19,333 nt of DNA from Casp-Chloro-G3 sp002816715. Its GTDB lineage: Bacteria; Chloroflexota; Dehalococcoidia; Lucifugimonadales; UBA3495. The stretch lies in assembly GCA_027623815.1 (NCBI GenBank), contig JAQBUV010000047.1, positions 1-19,333 of the forward strand. The letters are read 5' to 3'. The notes beneath the pieces are model-generated. The model worked only from the letters and a program-made list of their open reading frames with translations, was not told the DNA's origin and ran no database searches. A program made the position numbers and the translations under genes. Numbering within the stretch: the stretch's first letter is position 1; every line of letters begins with the position of its first letter. Positions 1 to 8,119 of this stretch are shown here, one piece after another.

Positions 1-855
1 TTCTCTGATCTTGGTCAGGTCTGCCTTGCGGCGGGACACCAGAGTGGGCCGCCCGCTGAACTCAGGCTCGACTTTGGAACCAAGAGCTTTGATCAAAATG
101 TCGGCCAGTTCCTTGACCGTGGTGGGAACCCCAGTGCCAACGTTGAACACCTCATTGTGGGCCTCGCTGGTCATGGCCAGCATGTTGGCCTGAACAATAT
201 CGCTGACGTGAGTAAAGTCCATGGACTGGGTGCCCTCACCGTCAATTATCGGCGGCTGGCCGTTGAGCAGCCGTTTGATGAAATTACTGATCACGGTGGT
301 GTAAAAAGCGTGGGCGGCCTGACGTTCGCCGTAGACGTTGAAGTAGCGCAGCGCGTTGTACTCCAGTCCTTCTGTAGCTAGATGCGCCAGCAATTGCTCG
401 CCCATCCACTTACTGGCGCCGTAAGGCTCCACCGGAGCAGCCGCATCATCCTCGGACATGGGCAACTTCTTGGGGTCTCCATAGATACTGGACGAAGACG
501 AGAAGATGACCCGTTTCACGCCGTGTTCCAAAGCCGACTTGAAGACGTTATAGGAACCACGAATGTTGACCTCAATCATGTCTTCGGGCGACTCAACACT
601 GCGCTTGATGTGAATGCCAGCGGTATGGAAGGCGTAGTCAACGCCCTTCATCGCCTTGTCCACAGCGTCGCGGGAGCGTACATCACCTTCTATAAATTGT
701 ACCCGCTCTTCGTCGATGAGAGGCTGAATGCTGCTCATCTTGCCTTTGATCAGGCTATCGAGAACCTTTACCTGGTATCCCTCGCTAGCCAGGGCTTCCA
801 CCAAGTGAGACCCAATGAAGCCTGCGCCGCCGGTTACCAATACCTTTGTCGTCAA
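1..855 (-). CDS. NAD-dependent sugar-nucleotide epimerase (GalE-like SDR), 3' end cut by window edge
   Basis: Extended short-chain dehydrogenase, probably a nucleotide-sugar 4-epimerase or 4,6-dehydratase-related enzyme of the polysaccharide pathway in the cytoplasm. The 285 visible codons are open to the window edge. The N-terminal NAD-binding GGAGFIG motif is at residues 9-15, an FSSSSSIYG strand at 118-126, the catalytic Tyr145/Lys149 pair in YGASK, then RYFNVYGERQ and MDFTHVSD, all typical of GalE/WbpP-type epimerases. Family members are about 310-330 residues, so roughly 30-40 residues are missing. The start is TTG (855-853), chosen because an AGGAGGG ribosome site lies just upstream and the upstream gene's TGA overlaps it (TTGA), implying translational coupling. 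Exact substrate cannot be read from the sequence. Confidence 0.9.
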   Translation of the reverse strand, partial: MTTKVLVTGGAGFIGSHLVEALASEGYQVKVLDSLIKGKMSSIQPLIDEERVQFIEGDVRSRDAVDKAMKGVDYAFHTAGIHIKRSVESPEDMIEVNIRGSYNVFKSALEHGVKRVIFSSSSSIYGDPKKLPMSEDDAAAPVEPYGASKWMGEQLLAHLATEGLEYNALRYFNVYGERQAAHAFYTTVISNFIKRLLNGQPPIIDGEGTQSMDFTHVSDIVQANMLAMTSEAHNEVFNVGTGVPTTVKELADILIKALGSKVEPEFSGRPTLVSRRKADLTKIRE

Positions 856-1754
856 GGGCTCTCCCTCCTATTCGTTCGCATATCTTGCAAGCCCGAACCT
901 ATGTCTCTGGGCTGAAATCCCAACCGTTTAATCGAAAGTGTTGAATCCAACCCCAGGAGACTGGGTCTTGAACCGCCTGCTCCGGGTGCTGATGATTCCT
1001 CTTGAATCACTCGGGAACTATCCAGTTGGAACGTCTCCGCCACCTCTTTGACAAACTGGCCCATGTGGGCCCAGTCTGGCCCGGCCAGATGATACACTCC
1101 CGAATAGTCCTCCCCCATCACCCTTACAATCCCCTGAACCAAATCTTCCACATACACTGGAGATCGGTACTGGTCGGTGTGGCCGTAGGCGTGACGCCCT
1201 TCGGTCAGATTGTCGATCAGCCGTGTAACCAGGTTGGGCTGGTTGGCCCAAGAAGGCCATCCGTATACCAGGCTGGTGCGGATGACGCTCCAGGGGCTGG
1301 TGCACCGAGAGACCGCTTGCTCCGCTTCCCACTTGGTCTGCCCGTAGTGGGTCGTCGGCGCCGGGGTTTCGTCTTCCCTGTAATTGCCCCGCTCACCGTC
1401 AAAAACGTACTCAGTGGACAGGTACACTAACTTAGTCTGGTAATTATTGCAAAGGGTGGTGACATTTTCGGTGCCGATAAGGTTCACTTTGGTAGCAAGA
1501 TGGGAATCTCTTTCGCACCGGCCAACATCGGCCATGGCGGCCAAGAGCACCACTATTTCCGGATTAACCGTTTCGAACACCTCGCCCAGTTCCCTCTCGT
1601 CGGTTAAATCGGCTCGATACCAATTGCAGTCCTCCCCCTGAACCATCCTGGAGTTGTAGGTGCCGCTAACCTGATGCTCCTGCCTTTCCAGCAGATGACG
1701 CACCAGGTACTGCCCGATGAACCCGCTGCCTCCAATTACCAGGACACTGCTCAC
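852..1754 (-). CDS. RmlD-like dTDP-4-dehydrorhamnose reductase family SDR
   Basis: A 300-residue NAD(P)-dependent sugar reductase of the RmlD-substrate-binding family, acting on a nucleotide-linked keto sugar in the cytoplasm. Seen: GGSGFIG at residues 8-14, LSTEYVFDG at 112-120 (RmlD usually has STDYVFDG), the catalytic Tyr137/Lys141 pair in YGQTK, and an RPS...LD...LGF tail at 263-280 that matches the RmlD C-terminal signature. The gene starts with GTG, which overlaps the TGA of the upstream aminotransferase gene (GTGA), and its own TGA overlaps the next TTG start, so the three genes are probably translated together. No RmlA, B or C partner is visible, so rhamnose itself is not proven; a reductase for another deoxy or amino sugar is equally possible. 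Confidence 0.87.
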   Translation of the reverse strand: MSSVLVIGGSGFIGQYLVRHLLERQEHQVSGTYNSRMVQGEDCNWYRADLTDERELGEVFETVNPEIVVLLAAMADVGRCERDSHLATKVNLIGTENVTTLCNNYQTKLVYLSTEYVFDGERGNYREDETPAPTTHYGQTKWEAEQAVSRCTSPWSVIRTSLVYGWPSWANQPNLVTRLIDNLTEGRHAYGHTDQYRSPVYVEDLVQGIVRVMGEDYSGVYHLAGPDWAHMGQFVKEVAETFQLDSSRVIQEESSAPGAGGSRPSLLGLDSTLSIKRLGFQPRDIGSGLQDMRTNRRESP

Positions 1755-2950
1755 GCGTGGACTGCTTTGGTGGATAGAGCCGCTCGTACTTCTTCGCCGT
1801 GGCTATGAATCCGTCGCACGGAAGCGGCAATGCGCTCCAGCAGGGAGGCGTCCATATCGTTGTACATGGGCAGGCAGATGATCCGCTCGGTCAGACCTTC
1901 GGTCTCAGGCAAGACGGTGGGCGGGTCAGTCTGGTAGGCTTTCTGCTGATGCACCGGCGGGTGGTAGTAGACCTTGGTGCCGATCAATTCAGCCTTCAGC
2001 GACTTCTCCAACTCCCGGTTGCTCAGGCCGAACTGATCGGCTTCCACCAGCATGCCAAAGTAGTTGTAGCTGGAATGCCCCCCCGGAGTGATCTTCTGGA
2101 AGCTGATGCCCGGCAGGTCGCCCAGCAGCGCGTGGTAGGTGGCGGCATACTGGTTGCGCCGCTCAATAAATCCGTCGGTGCCGGTGAGCAACGCCTGGCC
2201 AATCACCGCGTTGATTTCGGGCATTCGGGCGTTCAGACCCGGCATAACACAGTCGTAATTGGGCAGTACACCGTAGTTTCGGGTCAATCGGATCATGGCG
2301 GCCAGGTCGCTGTTGTTGGTGGCGACGAACCCGCCTTCCGCCGAGGTGAAGTGCTTGGTGGGACTGCCGCTGAATACCTCAAAATCCCCAAAATGGCCCA
2401 GTTTGTGGCCCTGGTAGCTGGAGCCGAAAGCTTGGGCTGAATCGTAGACGACCTTTACCCCATACTTTTCGCCCAGGGCTTTCAATTCTTCAATCTGGCA
2501 GGGATTGCCGAAAACATGCACCGGCATGATGGCCTTGGTATTTTCGTTAATCAGTGACTCGACGTGCTCCAACGAGATGTTGAAGGTGTCTGGGTCCAGG
2601 TCGGCCAGCACGACTTTGCTGCCGTTCCAGTACGCCGCGTTGGCGGTTGCCGCGATGGTAAAGCTGGGAACGATTACCTCTCCACCGACGATGCCCGCCG
2701 CCTGCAACGCCAGGGTCTGGCCCAAGGTGCAGGATGATACCGCCACCACGTGGTCAACGTGCAGATAGGCGGACATCTGCTCTTCCAACTTACGCACGTT
2801 GACGCCGTTGGTCACCTGGTTGCTGAGCAGGACGTTCTTAATCTGCTCCATCAATTCAGGAGTAGTGTAATCAGCGATGGAAGGCCGGACGATTCCTGCC
2901 TCTTCCTCCAATAATGGTGCTCCACCTAAAATAGCCGGACGATTATCCAT
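1751..2950 (-). CDS. DegT/DnrJ/EryC1/StrS-family PLP sugar aminotransferase
   Basis: A 399-residue PLP enzyme that transfers an amino group, usually from glutamate, to a keto group on a nucleotide sugar. Length is normal for the family. The PLP Lys is expected at residue 199 in FSGSPTKHFTSAEGG, the PLP-ring aspartate at 170 in VVYDSAQAFG, and the substrate-loop GGHSSYNYF lies in the C-terminal part. The start is ATG preceded by AGGAGG at good spacing. It lies 22 bp downstream of the acyltransferase stop and overlaps the RmlD-like gene by 4 bp. An aminotransferase next to an acetyltransferase suggests an N-acetylated amino sugar (WbpE/WbpD- or PglE/PglD-like logic). Whether it works on C3 or C4 cannot be told from sequence alone. 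Confidence 0.92.
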   Translation of the reverse strand: MDNRPAILGGAPLLEEEAGIVRPSIADYTTPELMEQIKNVLLSNQVTNGVNVRKLEEQMSAYLHVDHVVAVSSCTLGQTLALQAAGIVGGEVIVPSFTIAATANAAYWNGSKVVLADLDPDTFNISLEHVESLINENTKAIMPVHVFGNPCQIEELKALGEKYGVKVVYDSAQAFGSSYQGHKLGHFGDFEVFSGSPTKHFTSAEGGFVATNNSDLAAMIRLTRNYGVLPNYDCVMPGLNARMPEINAVIGQALLTGTDGFIERRNQYAATYHALLGDLPGISFQKITPGGHSSYNYFGMLVEADQFGLSNRELEKSLKAELIGTKVYYHPPVHQQKAYQTDPPTVLPETEGLTERIICLPMYNDMDASLLERIAASVRRIHSHGEEVRAALSTKAVHA

Positions 2951-2972
2951 AAATCCTCCTACCTAGTCTGTC

Positions 2973-3848
2973 CTAGTCTGTCGTATCTACCGAAATCAGA
3001 TATTCTCGGATTTCTTCATCGGAAAGTTCCCGTTCAACTTTGGCGGGATTGCCGTAAGCCACCATCCGCTGTGGAACAGTCTTGGTGACCACTGATCCGG
3101 CTCCCACCAGTGAGTAGGCCCCAACCACAATTGAGGGCAGAATTACGCAGGACAATCCAATGCGCGCATAGTCCTCAACTGTCGCTCCAAACAGGTCCTG
3201 GTTAACATCTCTTATCGCCTGCTTGTTATCGGAGAACACGGTGTGTCCGCCAATGAATACGCACCGGCCAATGCGGGCCGACTGCGATAGCTGGGCGTAC
3301 TGCCCAATGTGGCCCATTGGCCCAATGGAGCAATAGCCATCGGTGGAGGCGTGAGTGCCGAACACGCAGTTGTCGCCGATGCTGGTGTGCTCACGGATCA
3401 TGATTCCCTGGCCGGTGATTAGCGACTGGCCAATTTCGACGTGGGTGTAAATCACCGAGTGAGATCGGATAACCGCCCCAGCGCCGATAATGGTTGTTGC
3501 CGGGCGGATCAGCAAGTCTTCAACTCGACCAGAATTCTCGGAGACATCGTTGCCCATCAAGTCGGCCTTGGTTGGGTGGCCTAGAATGCTGTAGGCTTCT
3601 ACCCAGCTTTCCTTGCCCAGTGAGACTCCGGGATGGACTTTGACGAAATCCTCCAACAGTGTTCCAGGCTCAATAATCGTTTTCCGCTCAGGAGTGCCTT
3701 CCAGGATGCAGTACCGGCCAACCTGAACGCCGTCGCCGATCTCCACATCGCCGGTGATAATTGCTCCCTCGCTGATCCGTGCGGTCGGAGCAATGATTGC
3801 CTCCGTGCTTATGATGCAAGAAGATGGCACGTTATGCGCCGTAATCAC
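2973..3848 (-). CDS. Hexapeptide-repeat (left-handed beta-helix) acyltransferase
   Basis: A 291-residue protein built almost wholly of [LIV]-G-x4 hexapeptide turns, for example around residues 30-48, 119-145 and 180-252, closing with the VGAGSVVTKTVP and YGNPAK (265-270) signature of sugar O- or N-acyltransferases. It probably acetylates an amino sugar made by the following aminotransferase. It is longer than WbpD or PglD (about 190-220 residues), with an extra loop near residues 92-118. The start is GTG (3848-3846), with GAGGGAG upstream; the gene overlaps the sugar transferase by 17 bp. Acyl donor and acceptor are not identifiable from the sequence. Confidence 0.88.
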   Translation of the reverse strand: MITAHNVPSSCIISTEAIIAPTARISEGAIITGDVEIGDGVQVGRYCILEGTPERKTIIEPGTLLEDFVKVHPGVSLGKESWVEAYSILGHPTKADLMGNDVSENSGRVEDLLIRPATTIIGAGAVIRSHSVIYTHVEIGQSLITGQGIMIREHTSIGDNCVFGTHASTDGYCSIGPMGHIGQYAQLSQSARIGRCVFIGGHTVFSDNKQAIRDVNQDLFGATVEDYARIGLSCVILPSIVVGAYSLVGAGSVVTKTVPQRMVAYGNPAKVERELSDEEIREYLISVDTTD

Positions 3849-4452
3849 GGGTTACTCCCTCTGGGCCGGTCTGCCCGCTGCGGGCGATGAAGGCGACCCA
3901 TATCGTCTTGAACAGGATTTTCAGGTTCAGCCAAAAAGACTCATGACCCACGTACCACAGGTCTAGCTGAATCCTTTCCTGCCAGGTTATCAGGTTCCTG
4001 CCGTTAACCTGCGCCCATCCGGTAAGACCCGGCTTGACCAGCATTCGCCTTTTCTCGTCGTCGCTGAACATTTCTATCTGATCTACCCGAGCCGGTCGGG
4101 GCCCAACCAGGCTCATTTCTCCACTTAGTATGTTGAACAACTGGGGAAACTCATCAACGCTCCAAATACGGAGGAGATTCCCAACTTTGGTGATGCGAGA
4201 GTCGTTCTGGCCTATCTCAAAACCAAGGCCCATGTGCTCGGCCCCGTCCACCATGGTCCTGAACTTCACCATGCTGAAGGGTTTGCCATCTTTACCAGCG
4301 CGCGGCTGTTGGTAAAACACCGGCCCCCTGGATTCTAGCTTGATTGCCACGGCGATTAGCGCCAATGGAATGGACAGCACCAGCAGGGCGAAGCAGGCGG
4401 CCGCAATGTCAATGGAACGCTCTATTCTGGGGGGTAGTCTACGGTTTGGCAA
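3832..4452 (-). CDS. Undecaprenyl-phosphate phosphosugar transferase (bacterial sugar transferase, PglC/WcaJ type)
   Basis: Initiating enzyme of lipid-linked glycan assembly: it moves a sugar-1-phosphate from a UDP-sugar onto undecaprenyl phosphate at the inner face of the membrane. With the chosen start it has 206 residues, the size of the minimal PglC-like core. Seen: a hydrophobic re-entrant helix at about 17-37, SRGPVFYQQPRAG at 41-53, KFRTM at 63-67, the Asp100-Glu101 catalytic dyad in WSVDEFPQ, SLVGPRP at 114-120 and KPGLTGWAQVNGRN at 140-153. I chose TTG at 4452 because GAGAGGAG sits 7 bases upstream and only 14 bp then overlap the preceding gene. An ATG at 4509 adds 19 residues, but it overlaps 71 bp and its AGGAG is poorly spaced. 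Confidence 0.9.
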   Translation of the reverse strand: MPNRRLPPRIERSIDIAAACFALLVLSIPLALIAVAIKLESRGPVFYQQPRAGKDGKPFSMVKFRTMVDGAEHMGLGFEIGQNDSRITKVGNLLRIWSVDEFPQLFNILSGEMSLVGPRPARVDQIEMFSDDEKRRMLVKPGLTGWAQVNGRNLITWQERIQLDLWYVGHESFWLNLKILFKTIWVAFIARSGQTGPEGVTRDYGA

Positions 4453-5665
4453 TCCCAGGCTCCTCTCGTTGGGGTGTTCTTGCTTGAGTAGGTGAAGCTG
4501 TGAAAGCATCTTGATGAAGCTTCTCCTTGACCAATTTTCGGTATACCTGGACTTCCCGGTCTAAAACGTCCTTCTCGTCATACAGGTCTTCGGCTCGCTG
4601 ACGCCCTTCGTCGCCCATGCGGCGGGCCAGTGCCGGGTCGGACAGTATCTTGGTCATGGCCTGAGACAGTGCCTGACTGTCCCGCAAGGGCACGATCAAG
4701 CCGGTCAGGTCGTGGATTACCTCTTCCCGGCAGCCTCGGATGTCGGTGGCCACCACTGGCTTACCGGAGGCCATCGCCTCTATGATGCTGCGCGGCATAC
4801 CTTCTCGGTGCGACGGCAAGGCGAACAGATCAATGGCCCGCATGAAGCTGCTGATGTCTTCCTGGTACCCGGCGAAAATAATTCGCGAGGACAGTTTGTT
4901 GCCTTCCAGTTTCTGCCGGATGACTTCCTTAGTGTGCAAGTCCCGGTCGCCGTTGATCACATCTCCAGCCAGGAGCAGGTAGGCATCGGGCACCGATTTT
5001 ACCGTCTGTGCGAAGGCGTCGACCAACTCCAGCGCGCCTTTCTCAGCGATGATGGGTCCCATGAACCCGGCCACCGGAGCAGACCCCGGTATGCCGAAGG
5101 ACTGCTTATCTTTAGCTGAGGCTGGCCCCGGTTGGAACTGGCTGATGTCTACGCCGTTGCCGATCCAGACCACCCGATCAGCGGGACGGATGCCTTCGCT
5201 TACAGCAGAGGCCGCGTCTTCCTGGCTTTGAGTCATCAGGGTGTGGGTCGCCTTACCCAGTATCCTCTCCGCCCACACGCAGGCTTGGCGGGTACGCCAT
5301 CGCATATTCTCGTGGTGGTAGAAGCCATGCGCGGTATACAGAATTATCGGAACGCCAGCCATCTTGGCGGCAACGCGGCCCACTGCCGCTGCTACCGGAG
5401 TGTGAACGTGGACCACGTCGAAATGCTCTCGCCGGAGCAGCCGGTACAAGTCCCAAACACTCTTGGCGTTGGACCGGGGACTGAACCGACGATCCACCTC
5501 GACTGCGCGCAAAGCATAGCCTTGCTCAATCAAATCGGGTGTATACCGGCCGGGCGTACAGGCGCTGACCACTTCGAAACCATCCCCGGTCAGGCGGTCA
5601 ATCAGCGGCAACAACAGCTTCTGTACTGTTACGTCGCGGGCGCAGAATTGTAGAACACGTACCAC
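4439..5665 (-). CDS. GT4-family glycosyltransferase
   Basis: A 408-residue retaining glycosyltransferase with GT-B fold, expected to add a sugar to the lipid-linked intermediate on the cytoplasmic side. The N-terminal acceptor domain runs to about residue 185 and includes DVVHVHTP (83-90) and YTAHGFYHHE (110-119). The C-terminal donor domain includes IGNGVD (168-173), FMGPIIAEKGALELVDAF (201-218), and the E-x7-E donor motif at Glu288/Glu296 in HREGMPRSIIEAM. Start is GTG (5665-5663) with GGGGAG about 10 bases upstream. It follows the dehydrogenase gene after 45 bp, and its 3' end encodes the ribosome site of the next gene. Donor and acceptor sugars are unknown. Confidence 0.9.
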   Translation of the reverse strand: MVRVLQFCARDVTVQKLLLPLIDRLTGDGFEVVSACTPGRYTPDLIEQGYALRAVEVDRRFSPRSNAKSVWDLYRLLRREHFDVVHVHTPVAAAVGRVAAKMAGVPIILYTAHGFYHHENMRWRTRQACVWAERILGKATHTLMTQSQEDAASAVSEGIRPADRVVWIGNGVDISQFQPGPASAKDKQSFGIPGSAPVAGFMGPIIAEKGALELVDAFAQTVKSVPDAYLLLAGDVINGDRDLHTKEVIRQKLEGNKLSSRIIFAGYQEDISSFMRAIDLFALPSHREGMPRSIIEAMASGKPVVATDIRGCREEVIHDLTGLIVPLRDSQALSQAMTKILSDPALARRMGDEGRQRAEDLYDEKDVLDREVQVYRKLVKEKLHQDAFTASPTQARTPQREEPGIAKP

Positions 5666-5710
5666 TGGAGCTAAGCTCCCCGCATGGCGCAGTCGATATT
5701 TGGACGCATG

Positions 5711-6991
5711 TTACAGAACCTCAACGTTGGCGTGTCCCTGCCGGACATTCCGGGTCGCATTGCGGGTATCAAAGATCAGGCTGCTGTCCCTGACCAGGGC
5801 CGCATAGTCGAAGCTAGTGTGGTCGGTGACGATCACGACACAGTCCTGCTCCCGTAGCGTGGCGGTATCCACATCTTGGGAGTGCCAGGTTTGTCCAATG
5901 TGATCAAAGTTCGGAACGAATGGGTCGTGATAGCTTATCTCGGCGCCCTTCTTGTGGAAGGCATCAATGATGGCCAGCGCGGGGGATTCACGGAGGTCGG
6001 CGACATCGCGCTTGTAGGCCACTCCTATCAGCATAATCTTGGCCCCTCGTAGGCATTTGCTCTGGTTGTTCAGCAGGTCGCTGACCCGCTGCACCACGTA
6101 GCCGGGCATGCGGTCGTTGATATGACCGGCGTGGTCGATGAACCCGGTCTCCAAGCCGTTGGCCTTGGCCGTCCAGGACAGATAGAAGGGGTCAACCGGG
6201 ATACAGTGCCCGCCCCAGCCCGGGCCGGGATAGAAGGGCATGAACCCAAAGGGCTTGGTAGCAGCCGCGTCAATCACCTGCCAGAAGTCTATATTCATAC
6301 CGTGGGCCATCGTGGCCAGCTCGTTGACCAGGCCGATGTTCACCGCCCTGAATGTATTTTCTAACAGTTTTGCCATTTCTGCTTCCTTTGCTGAAGTCAA
6401 AGGTAGCACCGTGGTGAAGACGTTCCGGTAGAACTCCACCGCTCGGTCGGTAGATGCTTGGTTAACGCCTCCCACCAATTTGGTAATATGCTGAATCTGG
6501 TACTTGTCGTTGCCTGGGTCTACCCGCTCCGGTGAGAAGGCAAGGTAGAAGTCTTGCCCGGCCTTCAGGCCACTGGTCTGCTCCAAAATAGGTGCAACCA
6601 GGTCATTGGTGGCCCCGGGGTAGACGGTGCTCTCCAGAATCACGGTCTGATCCTTCTGAAGAACTTCAGCTATGCGCTCGGCTACGCTGACCACGAAAGA
6701 AACGTCTGGTTCTCTGGTTTTGCGTAACGGAGTGGGAACGCAGATGCTCATGGCCTCTACGTCTCGCAAAGAGCTATAGTCGGTGGTCGGCAGGAATAGA
6801 CCTTCGTTGACCGCCGATTCCACCTCGGCGTCGGATATATCCCCAATGTATGATTTGCCTTTTTTAAGCTGGCTTATTCTTTTTTCGTCCAAGTCTATGC
6901 CCACCACGTGGTATCCAGCTTTGGTGAACTGGATAGCCAGGGGCAGACCCACGTAGCCCAATCCAATGACGCCGAAATATCCCTTATTCAC
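5711..6991 (-). CDS. UDP-N-acetylhexosamine C6-dehydrogenase (WbpA/WecC-type nucleotide-sugar dehydrogenase)
   Basis: A 426-residue enzyme that oxidises C6 of a UDP-sugar twice with NAD+ to give a UDP-uronic acid. Seen: NAD-binding GLGYVG at 10-15, CVPTPL at 84-89, ESTVYPGAT at 120-128, FSPERVDPGN at 152-161, KLLENTFRAVNI at 208-219 and the catalytic Cys263 in GPGWGGHCIPVDPFY. The PTPL and SPERVDPG motifs fit the UDP-GlcNAc/UDP-ManNAc dehydrogenase branch better than UDP-glucose dehydrogenase, but the substrate is an inference. GTG start; its first G is also the last base of the upstream TAG stop, a one-base overlap that suggests coupled translation with the deacetylase. Confidence 0.92.
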   Translation of the reverse strand: MNKGYFGVIGLGYVGLPLAIQFTKAGYHVVGIDLDEKRISQLKKGKSYIGDISDAEVESAVNEGLFLPTTDYSSLRDVEAMSICVPTPLRKTREPDVSFVVSVAERIAEVLQKDQTVILESTVYPGATNDLVAPILEQTSGLKAGQDFYLAFSPERVDPGNDKYQIQHITKLVGGVNQASTDRAVEFYRNVFTTVLPLTSAKEAEMAKLLENTFRAVNIGLVNELATMAHGMNIDFWQVIDAAATKPFGFMPFYPGPGWGGHCIPVDPFYLSWTAKANGLETGFIDHAGHINDRMPGYVVQRVSDLLNNQSKCLRGAKIMLIGVAYKRDVADLRESPALAIIDAFHKKGAEISYHDPFVPNFDHIGQTWHSQDVDTATLREQDCVVIVTDHTSFDYAALVRDSSLIFDTRNATRNVRQGHANVEVL

Positions 6992-7995
6992 TATGCCGTT
7001 ACCTCTCGCTGGTGTGTTTTATACGATTCTGCCAAATCACCCATGGTTGGGTTTTCCAGCATCCCCTGGTCACGCAAGCGCGCAACATCCTTGAAAATCT
7101 CTTCCAATCCTTGGAGCAAGCCATCTGGGTCGCTGGCCAAGTTGAATGGGTGGAACCACAAGTGAAAGATCGATTTCTCCCGCACCGCCTTTGCCAGCCC
7201 TAATTTGGATTTGCGGACCGCGATGCTCACCGGTATGTTCTTGGCCCAGCCGTCGCGGTGCGGGTAGAAATAGCTGGCTGGCACATCCCACATACCACCG
7301 GTAACGGGTTGGGGAGTAACCACCGGCGGGGAAATCGGCAGCACGCTGTCCATCAGACGGGCGATCTGCTTGAGCCTTCCCGGAAACTTGGTAAACCAGG
7401 CCGGTGTCCCACCACGATAAGCGCTAAAGCCGTTCTCGTTAAGCACATCCAGATGGCCCACGCTGTTGCGGGGGAAAATGAACGACTTGAGCTGGACACC
7501 CCATTTTTCCGCTTGTTCCAGGCAAGCCTGAATCTCGGAGTTAAAACACTCTCGGCTGCACCCGGCGTCGCCCACGATCATGTGGGAGAATCCGTGACAG
7601 CCGATTTCCTGAGGCACAAGGCAATCCTGAATCTGCTTTATGATGTCCGGGCCGTACCAATTGGGGTCGGATTGGGAATGACCGCAAGGATCAGCGTCAA
7701 ACCAATCACCCTCAAACCAGTCATAAGATGGGCGAGTGATCTCGGGGTGTTTTACCCCATCCTCAGTCTGACAGCTATCCAAAAATAGGTGTCCCACCAC
7801 AGCCCAGGTTGCCTGAATTTGATATTTTTCCTGTAGCGCCAGCAGTCTGCCAATGACATCCCTGGTCTTGCCATAGTGCTCCCAACGCTGCGTGAAGGAC
7901 CCGCTGTGCACGCTGCCCCAGGCTAGTTCAGTGTCAATTGAAAGCACAAAGCTTCCCATTTGAGTTGCCGCACTCATGTTGGTCATAAACTCCAT
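6991..7995 (-). CDS. Polysaccharide deacetylase family protein (NodB-like)
   Basis: A 334-residue protein with a NodB-homology carbohydrate-esterase fold, expected to remove N- or O-acetyl groups from a glycan. Motif 1 is SIDTELAWG (19-27, Asp21), motif 2 is HGFSH (134-138, the two metal-binding His), and FPRNSVG (174-180) sits where the RxPxG-like motif is expected. A late HLWFHPFN matches the final His motif. There is no signal peptide or membrane segment, so it probably works inside the cell or leaves by an unknown route. The first ATG (7995) has no clear ribosome site; ATGs at codons 4 and 7 are possible starts. It is the first of a tightly overlapping set. An acetylase and a deacetylase in one locus suggest tuning of acetylation. 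Confidence 0.83.
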   Translation of the reverse strand: MEFMTNMSAATQMGSFVLSIDTELAWGSVHSGSFTQRWEHYGKTRDVIGRLLALQEKYQIQATWAVVGHLFLDSCQTEDGVKHPEITRPSYDWFEGDWFDADPCGHSQSDPNWYGPDIIKQIQDCLVPQEIGCHGFSHMIVGDAGCSRECFNSEIQACLEQAEKWGVQLKSFIFPRNSVGHLDVLNENGFSAYRGGTPAWFTKFPGRLKQIARLMDSVLPISPPVVTPQPVTGGMWDVPASYFYPHRDGWAKNIPVSIAVRKSKLGLAKAVREKSIFHLWFHPFNLASDPDGLLQGLEEIFKDVARLRDQGMLENPTMGDLAESYKTHQREVTA

Positions 7996-8119
7996 ACAGT
8001 TGGTTCAGGATAACGAGAATTGGGCCTAATAACGGTGAAGAAGAACCCTCGCAGAGTCACCAAAAAGAAAAGTTATGGTTAAACTATCGTGAACCCCTTG
8101 AAAGTCTGAACACACCGGC
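7996..8119. other. Intergenic gap between transglutaminase-like and deacetylase genes
   Basis: This 124-bp gap is the longest inside the polysaccharide gene set. A 7-bp inverted repeat CACACCG/CGGTGTG (8111-8117 and 8130-8136) straddles the transglutaminase stop codon. It lacks a T-run on the minus strand, so it is not a convincing terminator. No clear promoter for the deacetylase gene was seen. Whether the transglutaminase gene is cotranscribed with the rest is open. Confidence 0.4.

Noticed and set aside
1799..2440. 213-codon plus-strand ORF opposite the aminotransferase gene, and similar antisense frames at 382-915 and 5132-5653
   Set aside because: Shadows of conserved minus-strand genes; low-complexity His/Val/Gly-rich translations and no ribosome sites.
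4453..4509. Longer N-terminus for the phosphosugar transferase starting at ATG 4509
   Set aside because: It overlaps the glycosyltransferase gene by 71 bp, its ribosome site is badly spaced, and the family core begins after the TTG at 4452, which has a well-placed GAGAGGAG.
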